Positions 1 through 7,032 of a DNA stretch of 64,000 bases are shown piece by piece. The stretch lies in the NCBI RefSeq assembly GCF_011927625.1, contig NZ_JAATIZ010000004.1:186001-250000 (forward strand), given 5' to 3'. The notes under the pieces were generated by a model. The model saw only the letters and a program-made list of their open reading frames with translations. It was not told where the DNA came from and did not search any database. Position numbers and translations under genes: made by a program. Each line of letters opens with the position of its first letter. The stretch's first letter is position 1. The stretch is from Paenalcaligenes hominis (GTDB lineage: Bacteria; Pseudomonadota; Gammaproteobacteria; Burkholderiales; Burkholderiaceae_B).

Positions 1-1
1 A

Positions 2-640
2 TCCACTTTGGATCAAACCTACGCCATCCAAAATAATAAAGACTCAGGCCCTAACCGAATAGTCGTACAGCCGACTATTCCAAGTATTGCATTGGATGAT
101 ATCAACGATTTAAAACAACTTGACTGGTTAGTGCTTGATGCCTTAAACGACAATGCCGCTATATTAAAGAATGGCAACAAAACGCTACGAAACACATTGT
201 TGATTGACGTACATATCCCATTCCAAGCTACACATGAAGGTCAAGCTGACTTTACTGTGATCAACTATTTTTTAAATGATCTGGGTTTTAGATTTTTCCG
301 CTTCCAAAACCTATCGTACAGTACCGACCTACCCCGACATACTTATTTAGAAAAAACCAAATACTCCGACACCTTAAGCGCTACCGCGCTATTTATACCC
401 ACCGAAGAACGCTTAAAAAACCTACCTATCAACCAACTTTCCAAGCTAGGTTTCTTGTTGCATACAGTGTATCGCTGCAAAGACACAGCTTACAAAATGC
501 TTTCTTTAATAGACGAGGCATTAGCACACGACTACCTTGTCGCTGAAGGTTTTTTATGGCCGGTTAATGAAGAGGAAACTGAGTTCACTCTTACCGAAAG
601 CTATAGTCCTGATATTTGGGCATCAAAACCTGTTATTTAA
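2..640 (+). CDS. FkbM-like methyltransferase domain protein, 5'-truncated by window edge
   Basis: The reading frame is open to the left edge (codons Ser-Thr-Leu precede the first possible TTG), so the true start lies outside the window. The visible part resembles the C-terminal half of FkbM-family SAM methyltransferases: a hydrophobic strand ending in LVLDALNDN (where the family usually has an LKIDVQGxE-type motif), then LLIDVHIPF, and a HEGQADFTVINYFLNDLGF segment like the family's EGQ...FL...GF motif. The acidic/Gly residues usual after the Asp are replaced, so activity is uncertain. The next gene starts 26 bp downstream, which suggests one operon. In C. jejuni, methyltransferases accompany phosphoramidate genes, but O-methylation here is only inference. 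Confidence 0.5.
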   Translation, partial: STLDQTYAIQNNKDSGPNRIVVQPTIPSIALDDINDLKQLDWLVLDALNDNAAILKNGNKTLRNTLLIDVHIPFQATHEGQADFTVINYFLNDLGFRFFRFQNLSYSTDLPRHTYLEKTKYSDTLSATALFIPTEERLKNLPINQLSKLGFLLHTVYRCKDTAYKMLSLIDEALAHDYLVAEGFLWPVNEEETEFTLTESYSPDIWASKPVI

Positions 641-666
641 TTCAACATTTAAGCAAAAAATTGATA

Positions 667-1851
667 ATGAGTCGTCTACCCACTAAAACTAATGCCGCCG
701 CCCAGCACATTCAATCTCTAATCACCCAAGCAGAACAACTATTTGAAGCTAATAACATTGACGAAGCCCTAGCCCTACTAGCTGAAGCAGAATCCAAACA
801 CTCAGACCAGCCGAACTTTCCCTACTTAGTGGGAAAATTTACAGCCCGCAAGAAGTCAGTGAAGGATGGGATTGAAAAACTAGAGGCTACCTTAGAGCAA
901 TTCCCAACGCATTTAAACACGATACTTGAACTGGGCGATATCTATTTAAAACCAGGCAATGTTAAAAAAGCCGCTCAGTACTTTCATTTAGCGCTAGAAA
1001 CTGCACCATTAAACCCGAGCGTCCAAGCGGCCTTAGGCGCTCTAAACCAAAGAAAAGCCGATCTTCCCAGAGCGGTAGACTATTACAGAAAGGCCATTGA
1101 GCTACAGCTAAAAAATCCCATTACCGAAAAACCACACATATCGAAAGAGGACTTTAAAATCCACGAAGCGGAAGCATTACTTTGGGAAACATTAGGCCTA
1201 CTTACAGAAAACGGCATTCATGTGTTTATGGCATTTGGTAGTCTCTTAGGCATTGTACGCAACGGAGAACTACTTTTACATGACAAAGACGTGGATGTAG
1301 GACTCCCCTATTCAGAAATGCAACGTGCTGTGCGTATTCTAGAAAAAAATGGCTGGAAGGAAGCCAATAACTCTTTCGGCTATATTAGCCCCCGAGCATT
1401 AGTGCATCAAGAAAGCGGGTTTAGCCTAGACCTCTTTGGCTTTATGATTGATGAAGAAACTAAACACGCTACCTGTCTAGGTATAGTCATTGCAGATACA
1501 CCCAAAGACTGGAATATTTTGTGGGACTTTGATCACATAGAGTTAGAAAAAGGAAAGACACCCGACGGCAAACACCACGTCTGGCATTTAAAAAACCCAG
1601 AGCATTGGCTTGAAACTATTTATGGTGACTGGCGCACCCCAGATAAGCACTTTGACACCCTACTTGCAGCAAAAAATTTGCGGTCTTTTTCGCTGCTTAC
1701 CAAGTGTTTTGCATACAGTCGAATTTTTGGGCATTGGACTGCAAACAATATCCCTAAAGCCCTTGCCGCCACGCGTGTCGTCCTATCTTACGAACCTAAT
1801 GACACATTAATTAAAAAAGTTTTATCACGCCTAGAAAGCCGTCGCAAATAA
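667..1851 (+). CDS. TPR protein with C-terminal LicD-family (phospho)transferase domain
   Basis: The protein has 394 residues. I chose the ATG at 667 because the only earlier in-frame start is a TTG that overlaps the upstream gene. Residues about 10-150 look like three to four TPR helix pairs. Residues 170-330 carry LicD hallmarks: GSLLG (191-195), then DKDVD (206-210), a DLF acidic site near 255, and YGDWRTP near 319-325. LicD proteins belong to the nucleotidyltransferase fold and move phosphocholine from CDP-choline to glycans. Here the adjacent genes appear to make cytidine diphosphoramidate, so this protein is a plausible transferase of phosphoramidate to a surface sugar; that step is inference. 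No signal peptide or membrane segment is visible, so a cytoplasmic location is likely. The TPRs may bind a glycosyltransferase partner. It lies 6 bp before the kinase gene. Confidence 0.7.
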   Translation: MSRLPTKTNAAAQHIQSLITQAEQLFEANNIDEALALLAEAESKHSDQPNFPYLVGKFTARKKSVKDGIEKLEATLEQFPTHLNTILELGDIYLKPGNVKKAAQYFHLALETAPLNPSVQAALGALNQRKADLPRAVDYYRKAIELQLKNPITEKPHISKEDFKIHEAEALLWETLGLLTENGIHVFMAFGSLLGIVRNGELLLHDKDVDVGLPYSEMQRAVRILEKNGWKEANNSFGYISPRALVHQESGFSLDLFGFMIDEETKHATCLGIVIADTPKDWNILWDFDHIELEKGKTPDGKHHVWHLKNPEHWLETIYGDWRTPDKHFDTLLAAKNLRSFSLLTKCFAYSRIFGHWTANNIPKALAATRVVLSYEPNDTLIKKVLSRLESRRK

Positions 1852-1857
1852 TAACCT

Positions 1858-4800
1858 ATGGCCATTAAAGAACAATTTATTATTCTCGCTGCCGGTAAGC
1901 CTCATCAAGGAGAGCAACCTTCTCTTTTAACTCAGGTAAAAGGCCAAAGCCTTTTCGAATGGCTAATCACTACCGCCGCACCCACCATTCAGCCTCAAAT
2001 CGTTATAGGCTACGCTGCCGATTATTTTGCGCAACTGGCCTCACGCACCACTCTTTGCTTCAACCCAAAATGGCAGTGCTCAGGTAGTGGCTACTCATTG
2101 CTTAGTGCCAACCTTTCCGGTGAGGCCGTATTAGTCAGCTATGCTGATATTCTTTATCGCCCTAATTTAGTCAAGCAATTCCAGCAGTCCAACACTGATA
2201 TTACTTTGGCTTACGATAGTCACTGGAAACAACGATTCGCGGATCGAAAAAAAGAAGATTTAATTAACGCAGAAAAAGTAATTGTTAGCAATCAACAGCT
2301 GCTGCGCACAGGACAACAGCTGCCTTTAGACTGGGCCAGTGGCGAGTTTATTGGACTAGTGCGCTTTCAAGGCACAGCGCTCACGACATTACAAGCTCTA
2401 CAAGACAACCCACCTTGTTTTTTAGAGTCACTATCTCTTTCTGAACTTGTAGAATGGCTACGCACTCAGGGCTGCAGCACCACTGCTATTGACGTACAAG
2501 GAGATTGGGCTGAACTCAATGAGCCTAAAGACCTAGCACATTTTATACTAGGCACCAAAGCCGAAACTTTAGCGCGCTTAAGGCACATGGTGAAATACTC
2601 TCTGGTGCTAGACTTAATCGCGTTTACTGTGGCCGACTGGAGAAGCAAACCTGAGGCCTTACTCGCACTTATACACCAACAATTTGCAAAACAACCTTTA
2701 GTGGTGCGTTCCAGCGCCAAAAGTGAAGACGCTTTTACCCATTCCAATGCAGGCGCTTATACCAGCGTATTAAGTGTGTGTTCAGAAAAAGAATTAAAAC
2801 AAGCCATTGCCACAGTGATTTGCTCTTATACTGACTGCCAAGACGATGATCAGGTGCTTATACAACCTATGTTAAAAGCTGTACAGCTCAGTGGAGTGGC
2901 TTTTACTCGCACCCTAGATCAAGGTGCTCCTTTTTATGTTATTAACTATGAGGAAACAGGTTGTACTACAGGCATAACATCTGGTAGCTCGATATTACAT
3001 AAATCCTTAATATTTCGCAAAGATGCTACATTGGAAGATATTCCTGATCCTGCTCTAAGCCCCTTAATACTTGCCATTCAAGAGGTTGAACAACTCCTCA
3101 ATTACGACAGTTTAGATATCGAGTTTGCTCTCGACCATGCTGGTCAAGTTTATCTTTTACAGGTACGCCCTATTACCGTAACAGAAAATACAACTCCAGA
3201 AGCTATTAATTCAAAAATCCTGGATTACCAAACGCGAGCACAACAATATTGGTTGGATCTACAGCCTCCGGCCTCACAACTTAAAGGGAACAAAGCCCTT
3301 TTTGGCGTGATGCCTGACTGGAACCCAGCTGAAATTATTGGTACGAATCCTAGCCAGCTAGCTATCAGCTTATATCAGCATTTAATTTTAAATGATGTCT
3401 GGGCACAACAGCGTGCTGAATATGGGTACAAAGATGTCCGCCCCCAACCATTATTACGCATTTTTGCCGGTAAGCCTTATATTGATATTCGAGCGAGCTT
3501 TAATTCGTTTATCCCCAACAATCTACCCCAAAACTTAACAGAGCAGCTTGTTAACTTTTACTTAGACTGGTTAAGTGCCCACCCTCACCTGCACGACAAG
3601 ATTGAGTTTGACGTCCTACCCACTTGCATTGGACCTAAGTTTTCTAAATGGGAGCATCGTCTAGCCACTAAAGCCAACATCAGCTCAGAAAATATAAAGC
3701 TGCTCAAACGCAGCTTGCTCAAAATTACTCAACAAGCTCTAAGACGCAATAGTGCAGACCTTGCGCATCTCCAGCTACTAGAGCAAAAACGCCTACTCAC
3801 ATTAAACTCATCGCTACCTACTGCTGAAAAAATATGTATTTTATTGGAGGACTGCAAACGCTATGGTACGCTGCCTTTTGCACACCTAGCTCGTAGCGGC
3901 TTTGTAGCTGTCACCCTACTAAAAGAAGGGGTAGAAGCACAATGGTTGAGCACAGAGGCTAGAGATGGGTTTATGGAAACCCTACAAACTGTTTCCTATG
4001 AACTTAGCTTAGATGCTTGGCTAGTTGCGAAAAACGAAAAGAGTTGGTCAGACTTCGTAGAAAAGTACGGGCATTTACGGCCCGGTACCTATGACATTAC
4101 CTCACCTGCTTATAACGAACAGCCTGAGCTCTTTTTAAGACCATTAATAGATCGAGCCTCAAAGCCAAAACCTGTCTCTGAAAAATCAAAGCAATGGCAA
4201 CAAGAAAAAAGCTTTTTCTTCCAACAGTTACGCACACTAGGCTTAGAAGCTCCTGACGAACAGTTTGAGCTATTTTTACGCGAAGCCATTGAAGGCAGGG
4301 AAAAATCAAAATTTATTTTTACACGCAACTTGTCTACAGCCCTCAGCTTGTTGGGCCAAGAAGGTAAACGTTATAATTTAAGTCTTGATGACTTAGCAAA
4401 TCTACCTCTTACTGAGATTATCGAAGCTTTTCGCTCTCAACGTCCTATAAAGTTCATTACAAACAAGCTTAAAGAGGCAAGCCAGCAGTTCAAAGAAGAG
4501 CGTCAAATTAGTCTAGCCTGTCAATTGCCCCCTTTGCTCTGCAAAGAAACCGACTTTAATGCCTTTATCTTAACGGCAGAAAAACCAAACTACATTGGCT
4601 CCAAACGGATAATTGCCGTTGCAGCTCATATAAAAAGTAATGAGAAAAAAATAAATATAGATGGGTGTATAGTCCTCATCCCCCAAGCGGATCCTGGATA
4701 TGACTGGCTTTTTGGCCAAAAAATTGCCGGACTAATTACCATGTATGGTGGAGCAAACTCACACATGGCAATTCGTTCTGCTGAGTTTGGCTTACCTGCC

Positions 4801-4896
4801 GCAATAGGCGTGGGAGAACAACTCTACAAGTCTTTTGCCCGCGCTACAACTCTTGAGCTAGATCCGGCAGGGGAAACTATTCGAGTTCTAAACTAA
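1858..4896 (+). CDS. Putative L-glutamine kinase (PEP-synthase-like) with N-terminal nucleotidyltransferase-like domain
   Basis: The protein has 1012 residues and at least three parts. Residues 1-230 have a sugar-nucleotidyltransferase fold resembling the gene at 5516, but the GxGTRL...PK signature is degraded (LAAGKPHQGEQPSLL). Residues about 270-440 are a PEP-synthase/pyruvate-phosphate-dikinase ATP-grasp domain: VVRSSAKSED at 282-291, GVAFTR at 346-351, and DIEFALD...YLLQVRPIT at 420-440. Residues about 930-1005 are the swivelling phosphohistidine domain, GGANSHMAIRSAEFGLPAAIG, with the catalytic His at 969. This architecture, followed by the two genes below, matches C. jejuni Cj1418, which uses ATP to phosphorylate the amide nitrogen of L-glutamine, giving AMP and Pi. 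A true PEP synthase is less likely because of the context and the divergent middle. Its stop codon overlaps the next ATG (TAATG). Confidence 0.75.
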   Translation: MAIKEQFIILAAGKPHQGEQPSLLTQVKGQSLFEWLITTAAPTIQPQIVIGYAADYFAQLASRTTLCFNPKWQCSGSGYSLLSANLSGEAVLVSYADILYRPNLVKQFQQSNTDITLAYDSHWKQRFADRKKEDLINAEKVIVSNQQLLRTGQQLPLDWASGEFIGLVRFQGTALTTLQALQDNPPCFLESLSLSELVEWLRTQGCSTTAIDVQGDWAELNEPKDLAHFILGTKAETLARLRHMVKYSLVLDLIAFTVADWRSKPEALLALIHQQFAKQPLVVRSSAKSEDAFTHSNAGAYTSVLSVCSEKELKQAIATVICSYTDCQDDDQVLIQPMLKAVQLSGVAFTRTLDQGAPFYVINYEETGCTTGITSGSSILHKSLIFRKDATLEDIPDPALSPLILAIQEVEQLLNYDSLDIEFALDHAGQVYLLQVRPITVTENTTPEAINSKILDYQTRAQQYWLDLQPPASQLKGNKALFGVMPDWNPAEIIGTNPSQLAISLYQHLILNDVWAQQRAEYGYKDVRPQPLLRIFAGKPYIDIRASFNSFIPNNLPQNLTEQLVNFYLDWLSAHPHLHDKIEFDVLPTCIGPKFSKWEHRLATKANISSENIKLLKRSLLKITQQALRRNSADLAHLQLLEQKRLLTLNSSLPTAEKICILLEDCKRYGTLPFAHLARSGFVAVTLLKEGVEAQWLSTEARDGFMETLQTVSYELSLDAWLVAKNEKSWSDFVEKYGHLRPGTYDITSPAYNEQPELFLRPLIDRASKPKPVSEKSKQWQQEKSFFFQQLRTLGLEAPDEQFELFLREAIEGREKSKFIFTRNLSTALSLLGQEGKRYNLSLDDLANLPLTEIIEAFRSQRPIKFITNKLKEASQQFKEERQISLACQLPPLLCKETDFNAFILTAEKPNYIGSKRIIAVAAHIKSNEKKINIDGCIVLIPQADPGYDWLFGQKIAGLITMYGGANSHMAIRSAEFGLPAAIGVGEQLYKSFARATTLELDPAGETIRVLN

Positions 4897-5519
4897 TGAA
4901 GAAAATTCTTATTAGTCAGCGCAGAGACCCTGTTAGGAATCGCAATGAAATACGCGATAGCCTAGATACTAGAATTGCTCTCATTTTCTATAATTTGGGT
5001 TTTATCCCTATTCCCGTTTGCAGCGCTCTTTACAACAGGCCCGAATACATAGAAAGACTACAACCTGACGCGATTGTACTCACTGGTGGTAATGACTTGG
5101 AAGAACAGCCTGAACGCGATCTCCTAGAACAAGAACTACTCAATTATGCTACTCAACAATACCTTCCCGTACTGGGCATTTGTCGCGGTATGCAAATGAT
5201 GAATCACTATCTGGGAGGATCTGTTGTTAGCATAACTGGGCATATCGCCACTCGTAAAATATTAATAGGTTCATGGTCTCAAAAGTATGGTTACCACGAT
5301 GTAAATAGCTATCATAGCTTTGCTGCGACTAATGATACTCTAGCTTCTGAACTCGAAGTCTTAGCCACATCCACAGATGGTGTCATTAAAGCGGTACAAC
5401 ACAAAACATTACCTTGGTTAGGAATTATGTGGCATCCCGAAAGAGAGGCTCGATTAAGCTCTTCTGATCACCTACTGCTACACACTCATTTAACCTCCAC
5501 CTTACAAAAAAAACCATGA
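4896..5519 (+). CDS. Class I glutamine-amidotransferase-like hydrolase, putative CDP-L-glutamine (gamma-glutamyl-CDP-amidate) hydrolase
   Basis: The protein has 207 residues, the size of a stand-alone class I amidotransferase domain. The triad is visible: Cys96 in LGICRGMQ (nucleophile elbow), His180 and Glu182 in GIMWHPERE. A VLTGGNDL strand at 61-68 and a QHK segment before the His are typical of the gamma-glutamyl hydrolase/PuuD-like branch. In C. jejuni, Cj1417 of this family hydrolyses CDP-L-glutamine to cytidine diphosphoramidate and glutamate. Lying between a Cj1418-like kinase and a Cj1416-like CTP transferase makes that role the best reading. Its start overlaps the upstream stop by 1 bp and its TGA overlaps the next ATG (ATGA), so the three enzymes are probably translationally coupled. 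A PuuD-type hydrolase is the alternative. Confidence 0.78.
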   Translation: MKKILISQRRDPVRNRNEIRDSLDTRIALIFYNLGFIPIPVCSALYNRPEYIERLQPDAIVLTGGNDLEEQPERDLLEQELLNYATQQYLPVLGICRGMQMMNHYLGGSVVSITGHIATRKILIGSWSQKYGYHDVNSYHSFAATNDTLASELEVLATSTDGVIKAVQHKTLPWLGIMWHPEREARLSSSDHLLLHTHLTSTLQKKP

Positions 5520-6283
5520 ACGTTATTATCTTAGCTGCTGGGCAAGGTACCCGTTTACGCCCTTACACTAATGATCGCCCTAAATGTATGGTGTCCTTAA
5601 AAGGCAAACCATTACTGCATCATCAACTTGCAACTCTAAAGCACTGCCATATTGATCCAGAGCATATTGCTTTAGCTACAGGCTATTTACACGAGGCCAT
5701 TATTGCACCGAATATCAGACAATTCTTTAACAAGTGCTACGCATCCACCAATATGGTTGCCACCCTCTTTAGCGCTAAAGACTTTATTCAAGCAGGCGAA
5801 GATTTAATTATTAGTTATGGAGACATTATTTACACTCCCGATGTATTCAAAAAGCTTCTTTCCACACAAGGTGACATAGTAATTGCAGCTGACCTAAACT
5901 GGTACAGTCTATGGTCACAACGCATGCCCAACCCTTTAGATGATGCAGAAACATTTAAAATGATTGATGAAAACCGAGTGATAGAACTGGGCAAAAAACC
6001 GCAACAACGCTCAGATGCTCAGGCTCAATACATAGGTCTTATTAAAGTAACAGGCCATAAAATCCAAGATTTTCTTCAACACTATGCCCAACTTGATAAA
6101 AATGCCAAATACGATGGAAAAGACTTTAAGAATATGTACATGACTAGCCTCATACAAAGTTTAATTGATGCGAACTGGAATGTTCGTGCAGCATTAATTT
6201 ATGGGGGTTGGCTAGAGGTCGATAGTGTAGAAGACCTATTACTTTATGAAAAAAAAGAGCCGGCAGCCATAACGGTTTTATAG
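5516..6283 (+). CDS. Nucleotidyltransferase, putative CTP:phosphoglutamine cytidylyltransferase
   Basis: The protein has 255 residues and an intact nucleotidyltransferase signature: LAAGQGTRLRP at 6-16, with Pro22-Lys23, the metal-binding Asp103 in SYGDIIY, and a C-terminal GGWLEVDSVEDL motif. It belongs to the LicC/Cj1416-like small cytidylyltransferases. By analogy with Cj1416 it would join CTP and L-glutamine phosphate to CDP-L-glutamine with release of PPi, using the product of the upstream kinase and feeding the hydrolase. CTP:phosphocholine cytidylyltransferase (LicC) is the main alternative, because a LicD-like gene is in the same operon; however, no choline kinase (LicA) or choline transporter (LicB) is seen. 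It is the last gene of the operon, and a long non-coding stretch follows. Confidence 0.75.
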   Translation: MNVIILAAGQGTRLRPYTNDRPKCMVSLKGKPLLHHQLATLKHCHIDPEHIALATGYLHEAIIAPNIRQFFNKCYASTNMVATLFSAKDFIQAGEDLIISYGDIIYTPDVFKKLLSTQGDIVIAADLNWYSLWSQRMPNPLDDAETFKMIDENRVIELGKKPQQRSDAQAQYIGLIKVTGHKIQDFLQHYAQLDKNAKYDGKDFKNMYMTSLIQSLIDANWNVRAALIYGGWLEVDSVEDLLLYEKKEPAAITVL

Positions 6284-6439
6284 TTTTTTATAGATTCTTA
6301 AATTTTTTTTCAACAATCAAAATCCGCTACCTTTTCTAAAGCATTAGCAAAATTTACCTAAGATCTCAGAAATTAAAACTTCTCTGTTAACCGTATCGGA
6401 TAGTCGGGGTTTAGTCTCACCTATGTTTCGCTCCTAGAT
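6284..6439. other. AT-rich spacer after the phosphoramidate operon
   Basis: About 150 bp of AT-rich DNA with oligo-T runs just after the cytidylyltransferase stop. I see no clear hairpin terminator and no gene. It leads into the decayed pirin copy. Confidence 0.4.
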
Positions 6440-6960
6440 TCCTAGCACCTTTACCACTCGAGCGGTCGCCTTTAGGAAAGGGTTTAGTAGCTCACTCGGG
6501 TGAGTTATCTTTTTCATTGGGAGATATCCATATCTAAAAAATCCCCGTCATCATCTATTCAAGGTTGTACTCGGAGTGCACAATACCGCTGCCAGTGCTC
6601 ATGACTTGCACATCGCCGGCTTCGGTGCAGCCTTTTTTGTCTAGGCTATCGGTGTGAATGATGGTGCCTTTACGGACGTAGGTGATGATTTCCATGTCAG
6701 CGTGCGAGTGTGATGACAAGTCAGACTGAGGTTAGGGAGTATCGTCGTTTCAAACACGCAGAGCACCTCAATGACTGCCTTGTGGATCATGATATTGCAC
6801 AAAAAGAAGTGGTGTTTGGCGTCTAACCAACCGTGGTTTCCCCTAGAGCACTATATGGACGAAGCTCCATCACACTATTTCCCTGATATATATTCTTTTT
6901 TAGTGCGGACAACAAAAGAGGAATGTTGAGCTGCTGCTCGGAAGACAATGACTAGCCCCC
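6440..6960 (-). pseudogene. Decayed duplicate of the pirin gene, 5' half plus upstream flank
   Basis: This stretch aligns base by base with the intact pirin gene and its leader at about 13515-14035. Shared runs include caaggttgtactcgga, gtacatcgcc-like, gatttccatgtc, gcgtgcgagtg and agaagtggtgtttggc, in the same order and orientation. Many substitutions and small indels break every reading frame, and the ATG has become GTG (near 6869). The 3' part of pirin, roughly its last 95 codons, is missing or unrecognisable. The match continues into the upstream flank, so a DNA segment, not just a gene, was duplicated. It lies on the same strand as the intact copy. Confidence 0.85.
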
Positions 6961-7032
6961 CTCGCATAGAGTATTCAGCAACTCGGCATTCTACACCTCA
7001 ACTCTCGAGTTATCCTTTCTCTTACTCAACAG

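Noticed and set aside
1858-4896. Housekeeping phosphoenolpyruvate synthase
   Set aside because: It has an extra N-terminal nucleotidyltransferase-like domain, a divergent middle and overlapping glycan-type neighbours.
4896-5519. Polyamine-catabolic PuuD hydrolase
   Set aside because: Same family and triad, but no other putrescine-utilisation genes are nearby.
667-6283. Phosphocholine (lic1-type) locus
   Set aside because: LicD-like and LicC-like genes are present, but there is no choline kinase or transporter, and the PEP-synthase-like kinase plus amidotransferase-like hydrolase fit the phosphoramidate route better.
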